Of a stretch of DNA of 64,000 bases, positions 37,352 through 49,375 are shown in pieces. The notes under the pieces are model-generated. The model saw nothing but the letters and a program-made list of their open reading frames with translations, searched no databases and was not told the DNA's origin. This DNA is from Voacanga thouarsii (taxonomy: Eukaryota > Streptophyta > Magnoliopsida > Gentianales > Apocynaceae). The position numbers and the translations under genes were made by a program. Each line of letters begins with the position of its first letter. Within the stretch, counting starts at the first letter, position 1. The stretch spans positions 2,542,001 to 2,606,000 of the forward strand of contig JANUWF010002208.1 of NCBI GenBank assembly GCA_026120185.1. Reading direction: 5' to 3'.

Positions 37352-39141
37352 TTTTGAAAATTGAAAAATAAAAGAAAGAATTTAGTTTGTGAAAACAAAA
37401 TAAAATTTGTGTACTGGAAATAATTTGGCTCTAAGAAAAACTGACATAGCTTCTTAGGAAGATTAACAGTTCCCTAAGCTAAGTGTATTAACCACCACAA
37501 ATTAATTTCCCTTTTAGGTAATGATCTAGAGGATAACTCCATCGTGGGATGGTCGTTTCCTCTCATTTCCTATGGACATACCTCGCACTATAACCTCCAA
37601 CATGGTCTGACCGATCATAGTACGTGCCCCGAGTTATTAATTACATCCTTCCATTAGATCTAGATCCTTGTGGTATCCCCATCCTATACGGGTTCACTCC
37701 CAGGGTGACGTGAGGGGACCCACGATCTCTAATGAAGACCGTGATGGAAGCCGTGGGGCCGTTGGAACCCCTCTCCCACTTAGTCTTTTAAAATAAAGGT
37801 TTTCTGGAAAATATCCTTTTGAAATTTCCAATAAGTTTTTCCTTAACTCAAAAATAAAATATCTAAGTCCACTAAAATCTCTATGTCAAGGTTTATATCA
37901 TTTGAGAGATTTTTTTCATAGACTAATTTTATTTAAGTTAAAACTTAATGATTTCAAAAAAATTTCCAATTAAAACTTTCTAGAGACTTTGGTCTCAAGT
38001 TTATTTGACAAAACAATTTTTCTAGTGCAAAATAAAACAAAATGGCTCTCCATGTTAATTTACAAAAATATCTAAATCCAATATATTTTCTATGTCAATG
38101 ATTAAATCCTTTGAGAAAATATTCAAGGATTGATTTTTGTACAAATTAAAATAACCATTTAATTTTTGAAGAAAAATATTTTTCTTGTCAAAAATGTTCC
38201 CAAAGACTTTGGTCTTTGAGAAAAGGCACACATAGGTATACAAAAAAAATAGCATGCTAGAAAATAGTAAACGTTTTCATGCTTTTCTATTTTTAAATCT
38301 AAGTGCCCAAATAATAGAATTAAACACATTAATTAATTAATTAATTAATGATCTTGTTTAACCCTAAAATCCCTTACTAATATTTTTCATGCAAATATAT
38401 TCCAAGAATATAAACTATTGCAAAAATATAAACCTCGCCTGGTATGGGATCCAAAACGAAAAAGAAAAAAAAATAATAATAAAATTGCAAAAAATAACTG
38501 GCGGTCCACTGCACCGGCCGCACTAGATCCGCGCCCGAATGGCCTGCGGTCCACCACGGCCGCACCGGATCGCCTTCCAGCCACAGCCTATGGATCCGCC
38601 CGCAACCGCTTCTCCTCAGCTGCCGACCCGCGTACGACCCGTGCACTCGCCCAATAACCCGCTGCTCGACCCGCGCAATTCAATTGCAAATTTGCAATTG
38701 AAAACGGCTCAATTTCCACGCAATCTGGCTCAGCTCCAAGGCGTGAACAACGCGGCTTCTATCACAATTTCGGTAGCAGCTCGACTCGGCTCAAATGGCT
38801 TAGGAACAATTCTCTTCTTCGTTTTTTCTTCTTTTCCGTGCGAAATTTGCAGAGCCTTCTGCTCTTCGAATTTTACTTATTTCTTTGGCTTCTTTAGACA
38901 TTTTTACTTACAAAAACTCATCCAAAACAAAAACACAACCGCATATACCCATTTAAATTGGGTTTACACAATCAAACATCAAAGCCAAAAATTTTTACAG
39001 AGATACCTATACTTCAACGGTGAAGCTCACAGTCATGCTATCCCATACCAAAACAGAAAAGGATCACAGGTATAATCACCAAACAATCATCTTCTCCATT
39101 TTTATTAACTACCATGCTCCCTAAGTTGATCAAAGAACCAT
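37352..39141 (-). other. Copia 5' leader, with a GC-rich island
   Basis: This is the untranslated region between the primer site and gag. It includes a (TTAA)n run at about 38331-38349 and a GC-rich block at about 38495-38800 that contrasts with its AT-rich surroundings. A 178-codon frame is open on the antisense strand there (38539-39075), probably only because of base composition. No protein family is recognised. Confidence 0.6.
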
Positions 39142-39155
39142 TGGCTCTGATACCA
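39142..39155 (-). promoter_or_regulatory. Copia primer-binding site (initiator tRNA-Met)
   Basis: The sense strand reads TGGTATCAGAGCCA, complementary to the 3' end of plant initiator methionine tRNA. It lies three bases inside the 5' LTR, which ends at 39159. Confidence 0.93.
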
Positions 39156-39158
39156 CAT

Positions 39159-41168
39159 TGACGGGCAAAAACAGAGGAGCATGCTTGAACGGAAAAAAAA
39201 TAGAGGAAAAAAAACGCAAGCCTTAAAGGCCGCACGAAAGCGTTAAGATCATACATTTGCGCGCTTTAAACCTATTAGGTTGAGTAGGAGTGGATTGAAC
39301 GACAGAAATCGCGTCGCCTTGCCCACTTGAAGAAGCTTCTGGTTGAAAACCCGCTAGCCTTCTACTTCGCCTTGTTTGCATGAACGCCAAGCCTTTCAGC
39401 TCTCAGAATATGCCACTGCCCAACCTCTAGTCAGTGAACACAACGGTGAAAAAGAACGGTCTCAAGTCTCCTTGGTTCTCTTACTATTGGTTAGCAAAGC
39501 TCCAAGGAGAACAAACAGAGGTGAGGAGACCTGAGAGAGAGAGAGAGCTGCGTGACTCTTGTTGTTGTTAGGGAGATTAGGGGTTTTCTTTCTCCAGAGA
39601 CTTGTTTATTGGTCAGCCAAAACTAGGTCTCTGATTATCTGATAAACATGTCCCCGGGATATCATATTTCAAACACCCGGATGTTATCCTGAGAATAAGT
39701 TTGGCTTAACCCTAAACTCATCTAAACCGTATCTAGAAAAAACCCTACGGTCCAAGCTATTGGGCCGAAATAATATTTATTATTTTTCTTGGACCCAAAA
39801 GGCCCAAAATAATAAACATTAATTATTTATTTCCTGGACTTATATAAATAACCCAATAAATAATTAATGAGCCCAAATGAACCGAAATAATTAATCTTCA
39901 ATTATTTATTTCTTGGGCTTATATAAATAACCAAATAAATAATCAAACATTAATTATTTTCCCTAATTTAAGCCTAGGTTAATTTTCTAATTATTCATAC
40001 TGGACCTAGGCCCTGAATAATTAATTAACCAATTAAACCAGATTATTAATTTCTCTCACCTCCTATTTTTATTTATTTATTTATTTTATTTTATTCCAGT
40101 CTAATAATAAATTAGACATCCTGAATAAAATAAAATAAAATAAAATAAAATCCTCTTAAACTGAGACCAATTCTTCAACCCAAAATTAGCTAGGACTTAC
40201 GGGCTATTCTGAGGACCAAAAAGACACATCGCCTTGGCTGCTAAAATGACCAAAATATCCCTGCTATATAAATGATTGTATTTTGCATTTTAAATATTTC
40301 CTAATATCACCATAAGAAAATATTGACCCTAAGGACAATGTTGCATTAGCAAAGTCTCCGACCTATAGGTGAAATGACTAAAATACCTCTCTACACATCG
40401 CTGTACATTTAGAGAGGAAGAAATGTACTAACACCCCTCTAAATGACATCTACCATCCTTAGGCTTCTAGTCCAATGATCCACGACTTCCTGGAGTATTT
40501 TCGCTTTCCAATGGAGCTACCCTAAAGCACACATCCGAGTCATATTTTCTAGGGCCATGGACATTTTAGACCATTCAGACAACTACAAGGGGCGATATAG
40601 TGTAGAAACTATCTTGTACAAGTCTGTCTTAACTAACTAGTTACATATACCTAATACACAAGTATATTGGTTCTACTATAGAACCTCAACTATAACATAT
40701 CAAAGCATATGCTTCCAACTTCGTCAGACCACCAACTCATACTCAAGTCGTAGAGTACTAATCTATGCTATAGCGGTAGTAGTCTAGGTTTCTATCATAT
40801 AATACTTTTAGAAACCACTACTACAGGTCTTGTCCTACGTATTCGAAATACGCTTATGTCATGAAGTGAGTAGACTACTCACTGGCTAAAGGTAAGCCAT
40901 TCCGTATTTGGAATTCATAACATAATAACCTAAACATGATGAGATTCCCAAACAAATGTTTATATGTTAAATAACCCATGATCCATACCTTACTATGAAA
41001 GACCACCATTCACATGGATCACTTATTTAAACACAATGGATCTGTTCTGAACGAAAATTGTGCACAAATAAAAAGTAAATTCACAAACAATTTCTGAAAA
41101 TAAATTCTTTTATTAAAATATTCGATTTTACATAAAAAACCTAATTTAAGAGGGCATACAATCCAACA
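39159..41168 (-). repeat. Copia 5' LTR
   Basis: It matches 31428-33431 along its length, with small differences: an extra ATTAGACATCCTGAAT segment near 40110 and a short deletion near 40945. The sense-strand start TGTTGGATTGTATGCC is at 41168. Confidence 0.92.
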
Positions 41169-41946
41169 CAAGGTTCATTTTATAAAGGTTTGAGGGTGGT
41201 TTTTCGGCCAAGGCTTTGAGAAACCAAACTGGAATTTTTCTGGTTTTAAGGTGTTCTAAGGTTCGAATGGTTTGCTGAATTTCTGTGCAGTATTTCTGCA
41301 ATTCTTCAGCTCGGTTTGTAGGGAATTTTGAGAGGTGTTTGAGGGTCTTTTAAGGCTAGTTTCCAGCCTTCTTTATGGAGAAAAAGCAGAGGAGTTTTGC
41401 TAGATTGAAGGCAGGAAAAATAGCTCCATTTTCTAGTTGCTGTGCAGCGAAACTGCCTAGAATTTTTTTTCTGGTTTTGAGCAGTTTTGGGCAGTCCAAA
41501 TTTGCACTGGAATTTCAATCTTCAAGCTATATGAATTGGTCATTTTTCTGGCAGCAAATGAGCAAGGAACTTGGTTGAGTTTTTCGGAAGCTAGGCTACT
41601 CAAAAATCTGGAAACTTTCCGAGTTTCCTTCATTAAGAACATGAATACTATGGAGATGAGTTTGAAGATTCAACCATAGTGATTGATTTTCCTTGAGAAC
41701 CCTTCCTAACTCCTCTCCTATTTTCAGTCAATCCTCCACCTTCCAAGATCAATTTTCGAAATTCAAAGCTAAGAAATCCTCACAGAATTTTATGGAATTA
41801 AAAGATGAATTTTGAACAAATTTAATTTGTGAAGATGATAGGACATGCTAGAGGTAATAAAGGATAAGAATTCCTCTAGAATTCTTTTTAGGACATGATG
41901 ATAGGATTAAGACATTCTCTTAAGATAATCATGAATAAAACTTAAG

Positions 41947-42012
41947 TGATGGGATTTGAACTCAAGACCTTAGAGATTAATTCTAAAGCTCTAACCACTT
42001 AACCACATTAAC
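41947..42012 (-). promoter_or_regulatory. tRNA-like segment in nested solo LTR
   Basis: The minus strand shows TGGTTAAGTGGTTAGAGC and then GAGTTCAAATCCC, close matches to pol III A and B boxes. It is the counterpart of the segment at 18131-18197. Confidence 0.55.
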
Positions 42013-42256
42013 TCTTGTTCTTATTTTCTCACCCAAATATTCTTCTTATTTCATCCTCAAGCTATCTTCCTATTTTGTCCTCAAGTAAAATTACCACTTT
42101 ACCCTTCCTACTCAATAAGCATAACTAAGCCTTTTAACCTATAAATCATAATTTTAAAGCACAAAAAATAATTCATATATATATATATTCATACAAAATA
42201 ATATAATATGTATCCCGACCCCCTTACGCTAGGGTTAGCTTTTGGTGGGTTTCACA

Positions 42257-43437
42257 ACCAAGATGTTCAATCCATGGCTGAACAAGGTCGGAATTTTCGT
42301 GGCCATTGATGAAGAATTTCATCCTTAGTCTTGAAGAGACAAGCTTAAAAATTTCTGGAATTTAAGCTTCAAGAACACTTGGAGTTGGAATGATTTTGGT
42401 GCAGAATTTTCTATTCTCTTTGGCATGATTTTGCAGCTGGATTCTAGGGTGTTTGAAGGTCTTTTAATGGTGGTTTTCCAGCCTTCATCTTGAAGAAAAA
42501 TAGAGGAAGTTCCAACTGTTCTTATGCTCTAACTATGGCTTCAAATTCCATGTTTAATACTGAAACAAAATTCTGGTTTGGGGATGTTTGTGCAGTCCAA
42601 AAATTCACTGAATTTCTAGCCTTCAACCTTACATTAAATGCTAGTTTTCCTTATAGAAATTGGGTAGGAAAGTTGGTTGAAACTTTCGAAAATAGCCCTG
42701 CAAGAAATCTGGAAAATTTTTCATATTTTTCTTTACCAAAAACATGAACAAGATGAAGATGGAGTTTGAAGGAATAGCTATGGTGTTTTCTTTTCCTTGG
42801 AATCCCTACCTTATTCTCCTCCCTATTTTTAGCCATCCCTATCCCACAAGAGCTGATTTTAGAATTCTAATGCTAGGGATTTATCACAGAATTTTTATGA
42901 AAAAAAAATAGATTAATGAATTAAGGATAGTTTAAATTTCAAAAATGTTAGGACAAGGCTAGCAAAAATTAAAGGGGACAGGAATTTTTCTAGAATTCTT
43001 TTTAGAATAAGACCACATGGTCAAGACATTACCATTATGTCTCCCTTAAGACAACATTCCTATCTTTAAAAAATGTAAGAAAATCAAAAATTCAAACATA
43101 GTTAAGATAATTATAAATAAAACTTGAGTGATGGATTTGAGCTCAAGACCTTAGAGATTAAATCTCAAAACTCTAACCACTTAACCACATTAAATATTGT
43201 TCTTATTTTCTCATCCAAATATTCTTCTTATCTAAACCTTAAGACATCTTCTTATTTTGACCTCAAGCAAAATTACTTTTTTACCCTTTCTACCCAACAA
43301 GCATAAATAAACTATTTAACCTATAAACCATAATTCTAAGGCATGCAAAATCATTCAAAAGGTATATTTTATGTATGATGACATGATATGCATCCCATCC
43401 CCCTTATTCTAGGGTTGGCTTTAGGTGGGGTTTCACA
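42257..43437 (-). repeat. Chromovirus 3' LTR, second segment
   Basis: This resumes after the nested solo LTR and ends GGGGTTTCACA at 43437. In coding sense this is the LTR start, TGTGAAACCCC. Confidence 0.88.
43129..43193 (-). promoter_or_regulatory. tRNA-like segment in chromovirus 3' LTR
   Basis: The minus strand reads GTGGTTAAGTGGTTAGAG with a B-box-like GAGCTCAAATCC downstream. One B-box position has changed relative to the 41947 copy. Confidence 0.5.
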
Positions 43438-43452
43438 TCTTCCCCTCCTTAG
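43438..43452 (-). promoter_or_regulatory. Chromovirus polypurine tract
   Basis: The sense-strand purine run AAGGAGGGGAAGA lies directly before the 3' LTR start (TGTGAAACC), the expected place for plus-strand priming. Confidence 0.85.
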
Positions 43453-45563
43453 AAGAATTTTGTCCTGAAATTCAGGCGTACCTTAACTTAGGTCGGGATA
43501 TTTTCGCCTCATCCATTCTTCTGTCTCGCGCATGGCATCTTAAGTGCCATGATGCTCCTACTACACCTTCACCATTGGTATCTGTTTATTCTTGAGAGTC
43601 TTGATACTCCGGTCCAAAATTTTAACCTGATTCTCCACGTAACTCAAGTCAGATTACAATAGCAAGGGCTCATTGTTGAAACATACTCCGAGTCAGGATC
43701 GCACATCTTTAGTTGAGATATATGAAACATATCTCACAATCTCCATAAAATGCCTAGTAAGTCCAATCTATAGGTGACAGTTAAATCATTCTCTTCCTAT
43801 CATTCGTATAGCTCTTCTACTAACTCCGAGTCATCTTCAGTCTTTCTCTTGTTACTTTTACCTTGTCTGCCTTTTCTTAAACATGAACTTCACCAGATTT
43901 GATAATCTACCTATCTTCCTCTTATCCCTACTATAATGATACTTGACACGTCTGGCTTTGCATCACTTCCTATAGGGCCATCCCAATAGAAGATCGGTAA
44001 TTGCTGTTGCATGCTTACTTTCATACGGCATGCACTCAATCCATTTATCAACAAAGCCCAGCATACATGCCCTAAACATGTTCTTCAGTATCTGAATAAG
44101 TCTCTCTGACTAGCTATCAATTTTGGAGGATATGCTATAGTACAGAACTTCCAAGCTGGTCCCATTATCTCTAGGAACTTAGTCTAAAATCTTGTAGCGA
44201 ACTTATGATCCCACTTAGATACAATACTCGATGACATCCCATGCAGCCTCTACTTGGGCCCCTGATTACCGCACATTCAACTAAACTTTCACTTACCAAC
44301 TTAATGGAAATTTATACTATCTACACTTTCTAACACCAATTTCGATTATCTCATGTCCTTAAGGCCACTTAAAATACATCAGGTGTTATCTGAAAAGGCA
44401 CCATAAAATTATCACAGCAGGATTGAAATCCTATGCATCTATTCCATAAGCATTAGAGCATTTGTCAATCAGTATGACATCACCACCCATCCTTAGTACC
44501 TATTTCTAGTGTTAGTCACAATCTCAAGTATATCTTCTTCTTAAATTCACACTTAATAATATCCATATCTCAAGTCTAACTTAGGAGTAACCATATACAT
44601 CTTTGATAACCAAACTATCCAATATTCTCTGATCTATACATAGCTTTAAAATTCTAACCTTTTCTTATACCATTACTACTGGGTCTAGGCTACAACACCA
44701 GGTTAGATATCTTTAGTATTCCTTCAACAACAGTTTATAAACCTTCGTTCTTAGTATTATGCTCTACACTTCCTTCACCTTACCTCTTCTAAAATTTAAT
44801 CATACCTATCTGATCTCCAAAAATGCATTATTCTATCTCTACAACTAACTTAACTCCTTACTTCGATAATTAATCCTTGTCTAATGTGCTACCATAATCC
44901 TTAAAAGAAAACAAGTCAGATTCCCGATAAATTTTACTTCTTCAGCTAAAATTTCATCTCTTAAATCAAACCTATAGTTCCCTACTTCCTTACATGATGA
45001 GGAATGCTTAAACAATTAATAAGAAAATCTATAACTATTCATAGCTGACAGACTCAACTCTTATGATCTAGCTTATACTACTCCAGTGAATAGCACACTA
45101 CACAATATATATAGGCTATGCAGAACAAAGACTGAAGAGTATATTCTTTTAGGAGAAATAAAGAATTAACCTACCACCACGGCTGCATCCGATCTCCTAT
45201 CCTCTCTGCTTAACTGACTTGGTCATCATCTATAGCCTTAACTTATTTTCTCCAATAACTACATTTCATCAACTGGCTGAATTTAGCGGTAGGGTCTTAA
45301 TTAGGCTTGTCCAACTATCACCTTAGAAGATCCTTCAGGTTCTATCTCTTACTCTTCTTCGTGCTCTTTTCTCACATTTGGCTGTGAGTGCTCTGTTGGC
45401 TCGTCTTCAAGTGTTGAAGGTCCAACTCCGCCTATTGTAGCAATTTTACATCTAGGTGCCATCTTCGATCATCATCACCACAATTATAGGTCAACAAATG
45501 CAAACATATAATGCATAAATAACATATAGAACTTTTACTCACTTATTGAACACATGAGAGCAT

Positions 45564-45614
<51 letters not shown>

Positions 45615-46060
45615 TTTTGAAAGAGGTGAAATACTCAAAAAAAAATTCAAAATAAAGCATACTTTAACATAAAGAAATTAGATGCCACAGCTGATACCTC
45701 TATAGGAATCAAATACTCATAGATAAGAAAGTAAATAAGGCCATAGACTTAATAAATAGATTTCCTATTCAACAAATTGCATCACAAATCTACTAAGTCT
45801 TCTCCCTGTTCTAGTTGTTACTTGAGTAGTCGGAAATAGATTCTTCGAACCATCCTTCTCTTCTCTTCTTGCAATCTATTCCCAATGCAAACCGAAGTGT
45901 ATAACTATTAGTTCTACTCTTCCTAGGACTCTTCTCCACCTTCCTTTTTCCCTTGTCCATCACCCCTAAGACTAACTCCCTAAGTGCTCACATACCCGGG
46001 TGAGTCTATCATTCTGACTGGGTCACTCACCACCAGACTCCTCAAAATCAAAGCCAAAAA
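43453..46060 (-). pseudogene. Chromovirus gag-pol, badly decayed
   Basis: Short conserved blocks survive on the minus strand. At 43680-43500 is the pol C-terminus with NQVKILDR, TLKNKQIPMVKV and MRRKYPDLS, the end typical of Tekay-like chromoviruses. Near 44120-44030 is an integrase piece, SERLIQILKNMFRACML. Many stops and frameshifts occur, and at about 2.6 kb the region is too short for complete gag-pol, so internal deletions are likely. Reverse transcriptase and gag could not be placed with confidence. Confidence 0.72.
45562..45617 (+). repeat. (ATTT)n microsatellite
   Basis: A near-perfect run of ATTT units, about 56 bp, within the chromovirus internal region. Confidence 0.95.
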
Positions 46061-46064
46061 AGGG

Positions 46065-46553
46065 TAATGTCAACCTCACCTATTCGTGGAGTCCGAGGAG
46101 GCATTACTGCCGCCTCCTCCTTCTCATCAGACTCTTCCATCCCCCCTTCTATTTCCCTATCAGAATCATCCATCTTTTATCCTCCCTCATCATTAGCATC
46201 TCTCAGCTCCTCACCTCTCTTACCATCTAAGTCAAGATCAGGAGCTTCTTCCTTAACCTCACTGTTTGAGACTAAATCAACCATTGGTATGGGAAGGTCC
46301 ACCACCTACACATCCTCAAAACCTCCCTCCTATTCGGGTAACTCTAGTGCAGCAACCTCAACCTCCATATTCTCTTCCTTACCATCACTAGGCACAATAG
46401 GGTTGGAAACCTCAATCTCAATCTCACTGTCACTGCTCTCTAACTTAAACCAATCTGACCCAGGTTTAAGTTCCATGCCCAAAGAGGATAGGTCCTCTAC
46501 AAGAACTAGAGCAGGTGTTCTACCACACATAAAAGGCTAATCTAGGGTAACAG
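46065..46553 (-). pseudogene. Acidic leader ORF of the chromovirus, upstream of gag
   Basis: The minus strand encodes MCGRTPALVLVEDLSSLGME followed by ELKPGSDWFKLESSDSEIEI, and then, past a TAG stop at about 46328, a further Glu/Asp-rich segment ending near PPRTPRIGEVD. It lies about 120 bp inside the primer-binding site, where gag or a pre-gag ORF is expected. The composition is strongly acidic with no zinc knuckle, so it is not a standard capsid; I infer a lineage-specific leader protein. The 157-codon plus-strand frame at 46067-46540 is its antisense shadow. Confidence 0.5.
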
Positions 46554-46659
46554 GCACAAATCGCCTAACCATCCTGCAAACAGAATGCATAAATTAGCAC
46601 TAAAGATTATAAAACTTAATGTAATAAATTTAAATATTGCCAATAGCTGCCTAAATCTA

Positions 46660-46672
46660 GGCTCTGATACTA
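46660..46672 (-). promoter_or_regulatory. Chromovirus primer-binding site
   Basis: The sense strand reads AGTATCAGAGC just after the LTR end (GTTACA), a one-base variant of the initiator-methionine-tRNA site TGGTATCAGAGC. Confidence 0.75.
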
Positions 46673-49316
46673 CTTGTAACACCCCGCTATATACATACCC
46701 CAAAAAGGGCGGGGATGTCGCCTTGTCTTTAAGACAAGGGTCTTTATAACTAGATAATAGAAAATATAGAAGAAAATAACTTAATAACAAACTTATTAAA
46801 ATCCTAAAACAATACTTTTACAAGTCTTGAAACAAATAGATGGTAACTAAAATTTCAAACAAATAAATACATCATGATAAATCTTCAAAGCTCATGCCAG
46901 CATAAGAAAATCGACTTCCCAAGCAAGATCGACCTGAAGATATGATACAAAAGGTGTGAGAAATATTTCCCAGTAAGTCCTATGTGTGCTCATGCTATTC
47001 AGGAAAAACAGTTCATGTAACACTCCACTACCTAGGCCCAATAGGGCCAGGGATGTCGCCCCGTCCAAAGAACAAGGGATCTTTATTACTAGGTCACACA
47101 AACAAAAGTAAAACAATACTTTAAAATTTAAACTTATTACAATCCAAAAATTCAAAAACAAATCCAAAATAAAAATTGTTCACTCTCAACTCCTAAAGCT
47201 TTACATAAAATAGATAGCATAATATCTTTCAAGCAAGCAATAACTAGCTACTCATCCCCACAGCAGGATCGACCTGAAATCATGGTAAAAAATGAGATGA
47301 GATAAAAATCTCAGTAAGTCCGTGTGTGCTTTGAGTGTCCAGTGAAAATAGTTCATGAATGCAAAGTGTAAAATCTTCATAAGAGAAATACTGGTAAGCA
47401 ATAAATAATGTTCAAAACTAAGGGTGGCGTTTTGGCTTTTCCAACCATACATGTATAATAAAATCAACCACTCAAAAGGGCGGTCATGGGTTACCACACG
47501 TTGGGCCCCATAACCATACAACAGTCAGAATACCACATTTTGTGTAGACTGACAAAAGGTAGGTGATCGGCCTACCGGGTAAAATTCTCCTCCTTCTCTA
47601 CACCCAAACAAAACCGGTTGTCTACTCCGGCAACACACAGTCTACATGACTGAAAACTGCTAGCTTGGACCGGCATGACTAAGTAGTACTAACTTTTTTC
47701 TAAGTTGAGTTCATCTTCTAGAGGTGGCCTCCTGCCAGAAGACTCACTATTGCTCTTAAAACTAGTACTACTAGCCTACCCTTATTGAGTACTCAATGTA
47801 TTTTATCCCACTTGGGAGAAAACTGATAAAACATTACTTTACTTGAAAATGGCAATCAAAGGTTTCCAAAGTCTTTGTCAAAATCAGTTTTAGAAATAGT
47901 TTAGTGTATGAATAAAATTGCTTGTTGATTTTCAAATAATTGGTTTGACTAGGACAAGAAAAGAAACAGTCCCTAATTGCCTTTACCAAATCAATGTTCA
48001 CAAACTTCGTGTTTAGCTTGCCATAATAACCTTTTACAACAATAAGTTTTATGCAAGAGCTTACCTGATCCTTGCTCAAAATAAAGGTCTCCAACAGTTG
48101 ACCTAACCCCGCTTAGGTTAAACATGAGTCATAATTAAACTCAAGCCAAAATTCACTTTCACAAATAATTCTAGCTCAACTTACTACAACCATTATCCTA
48201 ATGTCCCAAGCTTTAAGGCCAAATAATAAATAAAAGGGTTTATAAGCTAAGTCTAGCTTGATATAAAAATAATTAGGGTCTTGGGAAATAAGTACTAATA
48301 AGTTGAAGGTTTAAATCTTGCTTTAAATAAATTGGGGTTTATTTGATGAAGGGTCCTAGGTCCTAGATGGTATTATTTAAAATAATGATTTATAATAACT
48401 AGTGGTTAGAAAATAATTGGTAAATAAAATTAGTAATAAGTAGATTTTATTATGTTTTGATTAAAAGATAATAAATAAATTTTATTAGTATTTATGAATA
48501 TATGACTTACAAAATTAACATTTTACCTATTATGATTATTTACATAAAAGGCTTGATTAAATGATATTATTATATATAATATCTATATATTTTATTTCTT
48601 TAACAAAAGCTATTATTTGTTTGACTAAAATATTATTATTTTATATAATCGTTCAAAACCATATTTTCCTAGGGTTTTCAAAATCACTAGGAGAAATTAT
48701 AGTATAAATCATTTTTATTGATGAAATAAAATTGGCTAACTTAATTAGCTTAGGGACAACAAGGTCATGCTCATAATTTCTATTGCTAACCATAATCATG
48801 AACATACACTCTACACCAATCATCCAAATCATGAATAAAGGCATAGATCTAAATTTACCAACATATGATCTCAACTCCACTAAATATAATCATATGCATG
48901 GCCTCAACAAAAATACAAGAACATAAACCCTATTCACCAAAGGTGACATAATCTCTAACATGCTTGATTAATCATACTACTCACGACATAAGGCATGCAA
49001 CAAACCCTAAAACATCATATAATCCAACCAAGACCAATCATCACCATGCATCAATCCCAACTCCATCATATAAACATATTCATTCATGCTTCAATCTCAA
49101 CTCCATTATATAAACACATACTCAATCTCCAAATATATCTCATCCTCATCCAACTACATCTAAGAGACATGATTCTAGGGTTTAAAGAGAAGATGGAAGA
49201 AACTTACTTGAATGATGACTACCTTAGGGATGTTTTTAGAGAATCCTCTCGCTAGGAGACTTGATTTGTCCAATGGAGGAAGAAAGAAACATGGCCATGG
49301 TTGAAGTAACCATTCG

Positions 49317-49320
<4 letters not shown>

Positions 49321-49371
<51 letters not shown>
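49321..49371 (+). repeat. (GA)n microsatellite in solo LTR
   Basis: About 25 GA units. The same place in the other LTR copies has only short GA tracts, so this one has expanded. Confidence 0.95.

Positions 49372-49375
<4 letters not shown>

Larger units (their letters stand above)
31428..41168 (-). mobile_element. Complete Ty1-copia retrotransposon
   Basis: The element is 9741 bp with two LTRs of about 2.0 kb (31428-33431 and 39159-41168), a tRNA-Met primer site and a single gag-pol reading direction on the minus strand. Perfect 5-bp duplications CAAGG flank it (31423-31427 and 41169-41173). In sense orientation the LTR starts TGTTGGATTGTATGCCC. The two LTRs are very similar (about five or six differences in a 160-nt stretch near 31670/39402), pointing to a recent insertion relative to its surroundings. 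Coding damage is limited to a few stops and frameshifts. Confidence 0.94.
28289..42256 (-). mobile_element. Nested solo LTR of a sister subfamily, carrying a complete copia
   Basis: The sequence starts TGTAACACCTCAC and ends GGTGGGTTTCACA, flanked by GCCAA (28284-28288) and ACCAA (42257-42261), a duplication with one mismatch. Without the copia at 31428-41168 the LTR is about 4.22 kb. It sits inside the 3' LTR of the chromovirus; the undisturbed sister LTR around 54115 (GTGGCCAAAATT) shows the empty target. The end sequence CTCA/CTCCA sets this and the LTRs at 10916 and 47016 apart from the CCCCG type of the coding element. Confidence 0.88.

Noticed and set aside
38539..39075. 178-codon plus-strand frame in the copia leader
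   Set aside because: It is antisense to the retroelement, overlaps the GC-rich leader, has no known domain and is probably open because of base composition.
46067..46540. 157-codon plus-strand frame rich in Ser and Pro
   Set aside because: It is antisense to the acidic leader ORF of the minus-strand chromovirus; its Ser/Pro bias mirrors the Glu/Asp-rich coding strand.
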